Part shown: piece by piece, positions 17,801 through 23,358 of the stretch
Layout: each line of letters begins with the position of its first letter
Position numbering within the stretch: position 1 is the stretch's first letter
From: a virus
Reading direction: 5' to 3' (one strand)
Virus record (IMG/VR): IMGVR_UViG_3300002835_000734
Span: 1 to 30,994 of that record
Length of the DNA stretch: 30,994 bases
The notes under the pieces: generated by a model
What the model saw: the letters and a program-made list of their open reading frames with translations, nothing else
The model's database searches: none
Told to the model about the DNA's origin: nothing
Made by a program: the position numbers and the translations under genes

Positions 17801-18493
17801 AGCCCCTTGAATAGTTGGCCATGATTCTAACCATTCCGGAGAACCAATTGATACCCAAACATTGTCAACATTTTTATAGAAGAATTGAACTGCATCAGCC
17901 GCAGTAGGTACTTCATAAGTTGGAATAGCGTTTACTGCGTAGTCGCCGAAAACACCGGTTGACTGTAGCGGAAATCCGCCGTCTAATAGTGATGAATCAG
18001 TGATTACGATCGGTTGCTGTAGTGTAAACTGACCGGTAACTGAATCAAACTCATTAATACCCCAAGTTGTGATAGAAGTGTCTAACCAGTAAGTTCCATC
18101 TTCAGGTGCACCACTTGGTCTACCTGTTTGTCCTACGAGACTTGCTAAGTCGATGTCTGCTCTTAAGCAAAATGCACGATTAGTAATGCCAAGTGCTGAA
18201 TACGCTGCTAGCAATCCGTACTCGTTCAATTCATAACCCTGAATAGGAGTCCCATTCGAAGTAGTATAGAAGAACGGCTCTCCATAAAGAGTCACAAGAT
18301 CACGTTGGCTTGTTACCTGAAATAGTTTTCCAGCATTAGCTGCGGTAGTACCAACAGCTACTCCGGTACCATTTGGATTTGCTTTATTCTCTGCTGTTGC
18401 AAGAAGAATAAAAGGAATTGAGTTAGTGGGTGCTGGAAGATATTGCGATTCGTCTGTAATCGTTACTTCTACGCCCGGGGATACTAGTGCCAT
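14882..18493 (-). CDS. 18: Contractile tail sheath protein gp18, enlarged (1203 aa)
   Basis: The N-terminus (starting MALVSPGVEVTITDES) and the last ~180 residues (from GTRRGVIDNAASIGYID at 1025 to FNTGEIAGLANGLSQD) are the conserved sheath core. This includes RINVARLIAYLRRQL and RPFIFEPND near 1094-1120, the part that polymerises around the tube and contracts. T4 gp18 is 659 aa, so this protein is almost twice as long. The extra ~550 residues lie in the middle (~120-~800). They include modules of the kind DGTYWLDTSITTWG (~130) and YGDIWIDTSDLDNYP (~745), plus beta-rich stretches, which probably form surface protrusions. AAAGGAAA precedes the ATG and a CTAAATA late element lies 74 nt upstream. 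Confidence 0.95.
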   Translation of the reverse strand: MALVSPGVEVTITDESQYLPAPTNSIPFILLATAENKANPNGTGVAVGTTAANAGKLFQVTSQRDLVTLYGEPFFYTTSNGTPIQGYELNEYGLLAAYSALGITNRAFCLRADIDLASLVGQTGRPSGAPEDGTYWLDTSITTWGINEFDSVTGQFTLQQPIVITDSSLLDGGFPLQSTGVFGDYAVNAIPTYEVPTAADAVQFFYKNVDNVWVSIGSPEWLESWPTIQGANSVSTLTAGDTLTININGSFGATLTVPAAPDNTVSYMASLINLLNFQFLSARAAGTGTSQSLQLFSTQNAGQLGVTTPFSLTVAGTGTLLADLGISAGTYYQPGFDYGTSAEQPLWTTGQTFPRPSGSVWLKVGTAGSGLNTAISVWNSTLNTWVPKTVSYATSDVAATNALDSTGGKNIPAGTVYTQYDFNVATFASQASPPLYYWERLATGPTIVTGSVTNPTFTVGPYSLEVIVSLPGTGISGTYSITLGDDTDATDFVNEWNSTAIPYTTATVTDAGAIQITHTQGGEIYMNDRSNTTGLPTTPSLLSAAGFIPGSTLGVKNGFGDPFVFQPVQSSSSGLGANLSINVGTAYGKYYVNPTSFPNAGSGFAVGDTVTFLGSAMGGTAPTNNLVVEVTAVVSGAVTAITPVSGVAVANYTTQLSNWVEFDMTANEGAPVAAPANLTNWFYSVVDEVDIMVNTSAGWRGYKNVNYDASGFPLPSGTNLTDPNGPIVSASEPTVQSDGTALAYGDIWIDTSDLDNYPIINRWQQVDTVDQWVRIDNTNQTSSTGVVFADARWALNGTTNPVDDPIPSIVSLLSSNYLDLDAPTTSLYPVGMLLFNTRRSGYNVKQYRTNYFNTTQFPDETLPVEKAAWVSVSGLESSGAPYMGRNAQRAMVVQAMRAAIDSNGAIRDDDNPFNLIATPNYPELQPNMIILNNDRGQTGFIIGDTPMRLPDDATAIQAWATNAAGVSSTGEEGLVTRDTYMGLFYPSGITNDLRGNLVAVPPSHMMIRTILRNDSIAYPWFAPAGTRRGVIDNAASIGYIDSITGEFVPIKTRIGIRDVLYTNQINPLVFFTGNGLLNYGNKSSFNSQSALDRINVARLIAYLRRQLTVAARPFIFEPNDALTRQEISGVVQTLLVDLVAKRGIYDYLVVCDESNNTPARIDRNELWVDVAIEPVKAIEFIYIPVRVFNTGEIAGLANGLSQD

Positions 18494-18567
18494 AATTTAA
18501 TTTCCTTTGTATGATTCTGAGGTTTACCACCTTCTTGATATATACATTACATCAAGATTCTAATAAT

Positions 18568-18574
18568 TATTTAG
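18568..18574 (-). promoter_or_regulatory. Late promoter-like element CTAAATA (gp18)
   Basis: On the minus strand (A)CTAAATA lies 74 nt upstream of the gp18 ATG. The predicted leader is about 68 nt. It contains a 6-bp hairpin (CTTGAT with ATCAAG) and an AAAGGAAA ribosome binding site. The same CTAAATA variant precedes gp16 and the 453-aa gene. Confidence 0.5.
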
Positions 18575-18603
18575 TGTATAAGTGAAAAAACCTGGTTTAA
18601 CCG

Positions 18604-18617
18604 AACCTTTAAAGGTT
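18604..18617. repeat. 14-bp perfect palindrome between gp18 and the HNH gene
   Basis: AACCTTTAAAGGTT is a perfect palindrome, embedded in a larger TTTAACC/GGTTAAA symmetry (18596-18620). It lies between divergent late promoters. The right half contains AAAGG, 7 nt before an ATG at 18621 that opens only a 12-codon frame. It could be a protein-binding site or an RNA hairpin; no function can be assigned. Confidence 0.4.
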
Positions 18618-18623
18618 AAAATG

Positions 18624-18631
18624 CATAAATA
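18624..18631 (+). promoter_or_regulatory. Late promoter element CATAAATA, 5 nt before the HNH ATG
   Basis: On the plus strand CATAAATA is followed by TTCTT and then the ATG at 18637. This is the same 5-nt spacing as at gp14, gp16 and the 118-aa gene, and predicts transcription starting at the start codon. The nearest Shine-Dalgarno-like AAAGG is about 20 nt from the ATG, too far to serve it. Confidence 0.6.
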
Positions 18632-18636
18632 TTCTT

Positions 18637-18987
18637 ATGCTAAAAAGGCCCATATGTAAAGAATGTAATAAGAACTATTGTGCGATAAACTACATCCGCA
18701 ACGGTAAAACCTATTACCGAAGTATATGTGATAACTGCGGAAAAAAGAAGGCTAAGAAGAAACCTATTGTGCCCAGTTGGAAAAAGGCCGGATACAAAAA
18801 GAAACCGCAGTGTGATATCTGCGGCTTCAAGAGTATATATCCTAGTCAGATGACCGTCTTTCATATTGACGGTGATTTGAACAATATAGCATTCAGTAAT
18901 CTACGAACCATATGTCTCAACTGCATTGAAGTCGTTAAGCGCAAAGAGGTCACATGGAAGAGGGGAGACTTAACGGTTGATTACTGA
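18637..18987 (+). CDS. HNH-type endonuclease-like protein with Cys pairs (116 aa)
   Basis: The N-terminal half carries the zinc-type pairs C7/C10 and C31/C34. The C-terminal half has C59/C62, then HIDGD (76-80), N82-N83, N88 and C93/C96, which is the order of a zinc-stabilised HNH/EndoVII-like beta-beta-alpha nuclease motif. Such proteins act as homing or free-standing nicking endonucleases in T4-like phages. It is basic, with a Lys-rich linker at 35-56. The gene lies on the opposite strand to both neighbours. Its last 18 nt overlap the 3' end of the dNMP kinase gene, a convergent arrangement typical of an inserted homing-type gene. It may be cleavage-active or a DNA-binding relic. Confidence 0.75.
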   Translation: MLKRPICKECNKNYCAINYIRNGKTYYRSICDNCGKKKAKKKPIVPSWKKAGYKKKPQCDICGFKSIYPSQMTVFHIDGDLNNIAFSNLRTICLNCIEVVKRKEVTWKRGDLTVDY

Positions 18988-19605
18988 TTCCATCTGTTTG
19001 TGTAGATGGTCAATCGTTCCGGTGTTGTCAATGTGATAATCGTAATCTAGTCCAATACTGCTATATTCGCTAGCATGAACATCATGATTCTGTTCTAGCA
19101 AGTCTTTAAAGTATGTCTTATCTTTGTCGTTATCCGCTGTAGTGTGCAATTCTGCTATTTCAAGCCAGATAGGATCTGCCCCACGATGCGTTCGCAAAGT
19201 AACGCCACCTGCACTCTTGATAGCGTGTACTTCATTAGCAAAGCGACAATCAGTGATTACGATATCATCCTTGATTCCCCGTAAGCGATTCTCTACGCTT
19301 GCCACCCAGATATCGTTATGAAAGTTCTTGCGGGCAACGTCTGTTCCCCATTGCTGCAATACCCAACGGGGAGTCAGATTAGGGATACCCAATCGTTCTG
19401 CCCACCAAGTGTCAATTTCTTCTCGCCATTCACGGCTGGCTTTGGTTGAACCCTCAAGAAGTTCACGGTCCCAATTGAAGATAACTGCTACGGCATCTTT
19501 CAATGCGCCAGCAAAGCTCATACGCTTGAAGCCGTGAAATGTGCAGAGATAATCTGCTGCTGTGTCTTTGCCTGATCCTATCAGACCTGTTATTCCTATT
19601 ATCAT
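18970..19605 (-). CDS. 1: Deoxynucleoside monophosphate kinase, gp1-like
   Basis: This 211-residue kinase matches T4 gene 1 dNMP kinase. It has a Walker A P-loop GLIGSGKD at residues 7-14 (catalytic K13), SFAGALKDAV near 31-40, a substrate/lid region with RWVLQQWGTDVARK and NDIWV, and ITDCRFANEVHAIKSAGG near 117-134. It phosphorylates dNMPs to dNDPs for phage DNA synthesis in the cytoplasm. It has its own host-type promoter with a -10 TATAGT 6 nt before the ATG and no Shine-Dalgarno, so its mRNA is also predicted to be leaderless. It sits among late structural genes but has an early-type signal, as expected for a nucleotide metabolism enzyme. Confidence 0.93.
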   Translation of the reverse strand: MIIGITGLIGSGKDTAADYLCTFHGFKRMSFAGALKDAVAVIFNWDRELLEGSTKASREWREEIDTWWAERLGIPNLTPRWVLQQWGTDVARKNFHNDIWVASVENRLRGIKDDIVITDCRFANEVHAIKSAGGVTLRTHRGADPIWLEIAELHTTADNDKDKTYFKDLLEQNHDVHASEYSSIGLDYDYHIDNTGTIDHLHKQMESVINR

Positions 19606-19611
19606 TATTAC

Positions 19612-19640
19612 ACTATAACATAAGAAGTGAGTGTTGTCAA
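19612..19640 (-). promoter_or_regulatory. Sigma70-type promoter for dNMP kinase
   Basis: Minus strand: TTGACA (19635-19640), 17-bp spacer, TATAGT (19612-19617). The predicted start coincides with the A of the ATG at 19605. Confidence 0.82.
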
Positions 19641-19643
19641 GCC

Positions 19644-19799
19644 TTAATCTAGTAGTAAGTTACCGACTAACAGATTCATTTGGAGACTGCTGATTTCGTC
19701 ACGCAGATTTTCTTCTTGTTCAGGTGTCAAGGTACCGTCAGCTAGTCCTTGATTTAGTAGGTCAACAAGTTTATCGATAGTTTCTCTATCGTCAAGCAT
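19644..19799 (-). CDS. Small acidic hypothetical protein (51 aa) after gp13
   Basis: A 51-codon frame begins MLDDRETIDKLVDLLNQG and continues with DGTLTPEQEENLRDEIS, predicting two amphipathic helices with a net negative charge. Its ATG overlaps the gp13 stop in a TAATG arrangement, so translation is coupled. It ends just before the -35 of the dNMP kinase promoter. No function is recognised; a helical hairpin that binds a partner protein is plausible. Confidence 0.6.
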   Translation of the reverse strand: MLDDRETIDKLVDLLNQGLADGTLTPEQEENLRDEISSLQMNLLVGNLLLD

Positions 19800-20584
19800 T
19801 AGCCTTGGACCCAAGTGAGTGGTTGGCTGTAATCTACGTAGTTCTTGAGTTCTAGGATTAATCTCTCTTGATCGGCTTTACTCTCAGCCTTCATCGCAGT
19901 ACCGTTGAGAGTGGTGCCGCCACCTGGTCCTGCAATGCTACCAAACTTCTCACGAGCTTCACCGATGATGCCCTTAAGAACAGCAAGAATGTAGTCCCCT
20001 ATCCAAACGCCAGCACCCGGATCTTGAAGCAGTTCAATTTCAGGACGTTGAACATCTGCCCAAATTAAGATACGTTCTCCTGAGCCTTTGAAGTCTCTTA
20101 CTACTCTAAGTGCCTTAGTAACGGGATTGAACGTGTATGTTACATATCCACCGAACATACGAGCAGCTAGTTCAACGTAACCAGCATAGAAGTCATATGT
20201 CGCTAGTCCCCCGGTAAAGTTATAGTTCAACAGATAGGTGTTGAGAATGGCGCTTGAAAACGGGTCAAATGCTGTTGCACCAGGACCAGTTTCAAGACCC
20301 ACAGTACGCCTAAAAAGCGCCCTAACGTTGATGAATTCTGATGGAAGCGTGTATATTTCAACGTTCTTCTCCACTCTCATAAGAGTGTAGCTTTCTACTG
20401 TTGCGTTTTGCGCTCTCTGTCTATACAACTTGATAGTATAGTTATAGGCAGCTTCATAGTGATCCGGATCTAATTCAAGATCAATAATATCTCCGCCCAA
20501 ACGTAGACGAAGATTATCAAAGAGACCTTCCTTAAGTTGGGTTAAGTCAAGGTTAGTTGGTGTTGCTAGTAAATCTGCTGCCAT
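19799..20584 (-). CDS. 13: Neck protein gp13
   Basis: The 261-residue product fits the gp13 neck family of T4-like aquatic phages. It has an N-terminal LFDNLRLRLGGDIIDLEL segment followed by DHYEAAYNYTIKLYRQR. Then come IYTLPSEFINVRALFRRTVG, a middle FDPFSSAILNTYLLNY and ATYDFYAGYVELAARM region, and a C-terminal ERILIWADVQRPEIELLQD and GIIGEAREKFGSI portion. gp13 forms part of the neck with gp14, closing the packaged head and connecting it to the tail. T4 gp13 is 309 aa. The gene has its own late promoter inside a regulatory hairpin, and its SD (AGGAAA) lies in that hairpin. Unlike in T4, gp14 is not adjacent but about 5 kb away on the other strand. Confidence 0.85.
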   Translation of the reverse strand: MAADLLATPTNLDLTQLKEGLFDNLRLRLGGDIIDLELDPDHYEAAYNYTIKLYRQRAQNATVESYTLMRVEKNVEIYTLPSEFINVRALFRRTVGLETGPGATAFDPFSSAILNTYLLNYNFTGGLATYDFYAGYVELAARMFGGYVTYTFNPVTKALRVVRDFKGSGERILIWADVQRPEIELLQDPGAGVWIGDYILAVLKGIIGEAREKFGSIAGPGGGTTLNGTAMKAESKADQERLILELKNYVDYSQPLTWVQG

Positions 20585-20585
20585 A

Positions 20586-20621
20586 ATTGTTTCCTGTTAA
20601 TCTTATTTATCAGGAAACAAT
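20586..20621 (-). promoter_or_regulatory. RBS-sequestering hairpin at gp13 with a late promoter in its loop
   Basis: Perfect 11-bp inverted repeat ATTGTTTCCTG (minus-strand 5' arm, 20621-20611) with CAGGAAACAAT (3' arm, 20596-20586), 14-nt loop. The 3' arm contains the gp13 Shine-Dalgarno AGGAAA and ends 1 nt before the ATG. A transcript reading through from the upstream early operon can fold and hide the site. A transcript starting at the late element (+1 near 20598) lacks the 5' arm. This is the same logic as the known control of T4 genes e and soc. Confidence 0.72.
20604..20611 (-). promoter_or_regulatory. T4-type late promoter element GATAAATA (gp13)
   Basis: GATAAATA on the minus strand ends 19 nt before the gp13 ATG, with the predicted start at about 20598, between the two hairpin arms. 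Confidence 0.76.
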
Positions 20622-20644
20622 CATGTCAGTAGTTCTAACGTCAT

Positions 20645-20824
20645 TTACTGCTGCAATTTTTCAGCCTCAATGATGCGTTTGATTTTCTTTTCTAGTTCTT
20701 CAATGTCACGTTTTACTAAAACATTAATGTCAGGAGATGTTGAACCTTTGAGTTTTAGCTTAAGATTTGCTAAAGTACGTTTGTGCAATTTAACAATCTT
20801 ACTATCGGTGTCATCAGGCTTCAT
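20645..20824 (-). CDS. Small coiled-coil hypothetical protein (59 aa)
   Basis: A 59-codon frame starts MKPDDTDSKIVKLHKRTL and ends IIEAEKLQQ. The second half (VKRDIEELEKKIKRIIEAE) is a strongly amphipathic, heptad-like helix, so a small coiled coil is likely. Its ATGA overlaps the MazG-like stop codon, making it the translationally coupled last gene of the early operon that starts at 23001. Function is unknown. Confidence 0.65.
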   Translation of the reverse strand: MKPDDTDSKIVKLHKRTLANLKLKLKGSTSPDINVLVKRDIEELEKKIKRIIEAEKLQQ

Positions 20825-21231
20825 AAATCGCCTTCTTGACGGTTCTCGCTGTAGTGTGCATCAAACTTGCCGCCTGGATAGCGGTCTTCCAGCTTGTGTA
20901 CGTTTTCAGCAATAACATCGTTAGGGTCAAGTCCAAGTGCGTTACAAGCGTTAGCCCAGTACCACGCAATGTCACCGAGTTCACGCTTCATATGGAAGAT
21001 GTTTTCTTCATTGAGGGGCTTACCCTGGAAGAGAATCTTCTTCACAATCTCCTGAAACTCTCCGCCTTCGCTACCAAGACCAGTGCTTGCAGTCATTAGC
21101 AATGCAAGATTGACATTGGTGTTAGCATCAAGCTCCTTGAGGTGTTCAATGAGTGCAGTTAGGTCCTTACTTTGGTCACTGCATACAGAAAGGACGAAAT
21201 CTGCGTACTTGTTTAGATCAATGTTGTTCAT
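20821..21231 (-). CDS. mazG: MazG-like nucleotide pyrophosphohydrolase
   Basis: The 136-residue protein has the all-alpha NTP-PPase (MazG-like) metal-binding pattern: E55-x-x-E58 in SEGGEF and E84-x-x-D87 in RELGD, 25 residues apart. A conserved tail with NVHKLEDRYP (110-119) follows. Such enzymes hydrolyse NTPs or dNTPs to monophosphates. In phages they are thought to adjust nucleotide pools or alarmone levels. It overlaps the SGNH hydrolase gene by 14 nt and the 59-aa gene by 4 nt. An AAAAGG site precedes the ATG. The substrate cannot be told from sequence. Confidence 0.88.
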   Translation of the reverse strand: MNNIDLNKYADFVLSVCSDQSKDLTALIEHLKELDANTNVNLALLMTASTGLGSEGGEFQEIVKKILFQGKPLNEENIFHMKRELGDIAWYWANACNALGLDPNDVIAENVHKLEDRYPGGKFDAHYSENRQEGDL

Positions 21232-21841
21232 TTATAATTACCTTTTCTATATAATCACATATTTTGTATTGACTTTTGGGTCCCGGGTGAAATCCGGAAC
21301 AGATATCTAGATAAAACGAAAAGAGGTTAAGTAAGTTTACGTTAGTCGTAAACCACTTTGGTTCTTTTCCGGTTATTGCTATAGGATTATCAGTTCCATA
21401 TTTGGCTAAACCAAAGTGAGTTGTTGTTATTTTTTTATCTTTGAGATAACAACCTGCATGATGTATGGCGTGTAAACTTGTCATATATAGGTCATTGTCA
21501 TCATGTAATTCATAATACCGTTTGGCGATATCGGTTTGTTGCCACGGACCTATGTTACACATTTCATCTTTGAGATAGAGCATACCTCTAGTAAAAAAGG
21601 ACCAAAGTACGATTACTCTATCTTCATTCTCAAATTCAAAGTTTAAAATCCTATCTAATATCAGTTGATTGGATGCACCCGGTAGCGAACAATTTACTAC
21701 AGGGAGGGCCAGCCGCTCTCCCAATAATTCGCCCCATACCATTTTGCTAGGAGAAGAACCAGGGCTACCGGCTGCTGTAACGCAATCTGGTAGCCCTTCC
21801 CCATATGTCAACGAGCATCCAAACAGAACTAATCTACTCAT
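21218..21841 (-). CDS. SGNH/GDSL-type hydrolase-like protein
   Basis: The 207-residue protein has SGNH landmarks: block I GCSLTYG at 8-14 with candidate nucleophile S10, block III GASN at 55-58 (N58), and block V FHP with H185 near the C-terminus. The Asp usually three residues before that His is Ser (S182) here. D179 is nearby, so the catalytic triad may be changed. There is no signal peptide, so it acts in the cytoplasm or in the virion. SGNH enzymes commonly deacylate or deacetylate lipids and sugars; the substrate is unknown. Its ATG overlaps the 386-aa gene stop (TAATG), which links their expression. It belongs to the early-type operon with the MazG-like gene. Confidence 0.75.
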   Translation of the reverse strand: MSRLVLFGCSLTYGEGLPDCVTAAGSPGSSPSKMVWGELLGERLALPVVNCSLPGASNQLILDRILNFEFENEDRVIVLWSFFTRGMLYLKDEMCNIGPWQQTDIAKRYYELHDDNDLYMTSLHAIHHAGCYLKDKKITTTHFGLAKYGTDNPIAITGKEPKWFTTNVNLLNLFSFYLDICSGFHPGPKSQYKICDYIEKVIINEQH

Positions 21842-23001
21842 TAAAATGCTTTAAGGATAATCATGTCAATATTGAAGCGACCATTCGGGACAGCCTCAAC
21901 AGCCTTAATCTCACTGAAATACTTACGAGCAGCAGGCTTACTACCCATGATAGCTTTAATCTGTTCAACGGGCTTGCGAAGCGTCTTCATGCCGCTTTCC
22001 TTCTTATCAAAGCCAATGACAGTATTGCCCTTCACTAGCAAGCACTTGCTGTAAGCGTCTGCAACGTAGTGGTGCATCTTACGCTTCTTAGTGTCATAGA
22101 CCCAAGCTTCTGTTGCTTGATGAAGCTTGACGGGGCTTAGACCAGTAAGTTCAAGCATGAGTGCATCGTCCTTGAACGACTTGCAGTGCTTAAGCTTAGC
22201 AACGACCCGTTCAACGGGCACAGCCTTCTTAGCACGAGGCTTCTTAGCAACTTGCTTGAGACTGATGTAGCCATTGAATTCGGCAATGATATCCTCAATC
22301 AACTTGATAGCATAACGAAGCTGCATTTTGCTGTAGTTGCTATAACCTTCGTTCAGCTGGTCACACTTGCCTGCTTGAACTTCAAGATATTCGTTCAGCA
22401 GAGTGTTCCAACGCTTGATAGCTGATGCAAGATGCTGGGGAAGAACATTGCGGGAAGACAATGCACCGATGACCTTCTTGTCAATGCTGAAATCCTTAGA
22501 GAAGCCAGAATCAATAAATTCGTCAAACAGTGCTTCAATGTTGCCGAGGGCTTCATCAGCCTTTTCACGCATGATTTCCTGAATGTTGACTACCTTCTTA
22601 GGCTTTTCTTCGCCTTCGGTTTCTTCTTTCTTAGCAGTGAGTGCAGCACCTTCAAGAGCAAGGGTCTCAATCCACTTCACAATGCCAGTCTTGTAGCCAT
22701 CTGGAACAAGGTCAGGATTAACTTCTAGCAGATGGGCGGTAGCAGCCCAGTGACTATACATATCAACCTTCCAATCGGGAAGACGATTGACCTTAGTCAA
22801 GACATCTTTGGGAAAGTTCTGCTTGATATATTCCCTAACCTTGTTGCCGCAATCTTTGCGCTCAACATCATAGTGAGCGAAGAACCTTGCCTTATCCCAG
22901 TTGTCTGTGGGCATCAAGCTAAAGCGATTGACGCCGCGACGAGGGGCACGAGTAGTCTTCTTAGTGGATTTAGCTTTAATGATTGCGGGGCGGCGAGCCA
23001 T
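21841..23001 (-). CDS. Phage hypothetical protein with basic N-terminus (386 aa)
   Basis: No family is recognised. The first ~28 residues are very basic (MARRPAIIKAKSTKKTTRAP), and a second Lys/Arg patch lies near 255-272. An acidic/Lys linker (KKEETEGEEKPKK) near 124-136 separates an N-terminal helical part from a central helical domain (~140-250). The C-terminal part includes a beta-rich section (TEAWVYDTKKRKMHHYVA, then KGNTVIGFDKKESG). The layout suggests a nucleic-acid-associated protein. It is the first gene of an early-type operon with a clear TTGACA-N17-TATAGT promoter and an AGGAGA ribosome binding site. It is coupled to the SGNH gene. Confidence 0.72.
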   Translation of the reverse strand: MARRPAIIKAKSTKKTTRAPRRGVNRFSLMPTDNWDKARFFAHYDVERKDCGNKVREYIKQNFPKDVLTKVNRLPDWKVDMYSHWAATAHLLEVNPDLVPDGYKTGIVKWIETLALEGAALTAKKEETEGEEKPKKVVNIQEIMREKADEALGNIEALFDEFIDSGFSKDFSIDKKVIGALSSRNVLPQHLASAIKRWNTLLNEYLEVQAGKCDQLNEGYSNYSKMQLRYAIKLIEDIIAEFNGYISLKQVAKKPRAKKAVPVERVVAKLKHCKSFKDDALMLELTGLSPVKLHQATEAWVYDTKKRKMHHYVADAYSKCLLVKGNTVIGFDKKESGMKTLRKPVEQIKAIMGSKPAARKYFSEIKAVEAVPNGRFNIDMIILKAF

Positions 23002-23033
23002 ATTGTATCTCCTGAATTATCAGCTTATATATC

Positions 23034-23062
23034 ACTATACAACGGTAGGCTTGAAATGTCAA
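23034..23062 (-). promoter_or_regulatory. Sigma70-type promoter of the 386-aa/SGNH/MazG operon
   Basis: Minus strand: TTGACA (23057-23062), 17-bp spacer, TATAGT (23034-23039). The TGA stop codon of the 67-aa gene lies inside the -35 hexamer. The leader of about 25 nt carries AGGAGA. Confidence 0.87.
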
Positions 23063-23262
23063 GCCTTAAGTTTGTCAAAAATCATATTTTGTAGTTCGTT
23101 TTGTTCCTCAAACGAGAGGTAGAAGTCTGTAGTAGGGTCCCAATATGCACCCTCTTTCGGATCGTAGTACGTCACTCGTCCATTAGGATAGAAGAACGGA
23201 CCTTCAAGACCCTTACGCGGTTGATACTTAGTTTCACGATCACGAAGAATACGATAACCCAT
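23059..23262 (-). CDS. Small hypothetical protein (67 aa)
   Basis: The 67-residue protein is Tyr/Asp/Pro rich, with RETKYQPRKGLEGPFFYPNG and YYDPKEGAYWDPTTDFY, then a short C-terminal helix. It looks like a compact folded domain and has no membrane segment. It has a strong ribosome binding site (AAGGAGA) and its own TTGACA-N17-TATAAG promoter, so it is probably expressed early. Such short, individually promoted genes in T4-like phages are often host-takeover factors, but nothing in the sequence identifies its role. Confidence 0.68.
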   Translation of the reverse strand: MGYRILRDRETKYQPRKGLEGPFFYPNGRVTYYDPKEGAYWDPTTDFYLSFEEQNELQNMIFDKLKA

Positions 23263-23286
23263 CTTACTATCTCCTTGCTATATCTT

Positions 23287-23315
23287 CTTATAGCAGTTTT
23301 GGGTAACCATGTCAA
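23287..23315 (-). promoter_or_regulatory. Sigma70-type promoter of the 67-aa gene
   Basis: Minus strand: TTGACA (23310-23315), 17-bp spacer, TATAAG (23287-23292). It starts 2 nt after the U-tract of the receptor-gene terminator. Confidence 0.86.
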
Positions 23316-23317
23316 CC

Positions 23318-23350
23318 AAAAAAATAGCCTCAAATGAATGAGGCTATTTT
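23318..23350 (-). terminator. Intrinsic terminator of the TonB-dependent receptor gene
   Basis: A perfect 12-bp stem (AAAATAGCCTCA with TGAGGCTATTTT, arms 23321-23332 and 23339-23350) has a 6-nt loop and is followed on the minus strand by seven U. It begins 8 nt after the receptor stop codon. The sequence is similar to the terminator at 8278-8310. Confidence 0.93.
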
Positions 23351-23358
23351 CTTTCGTC

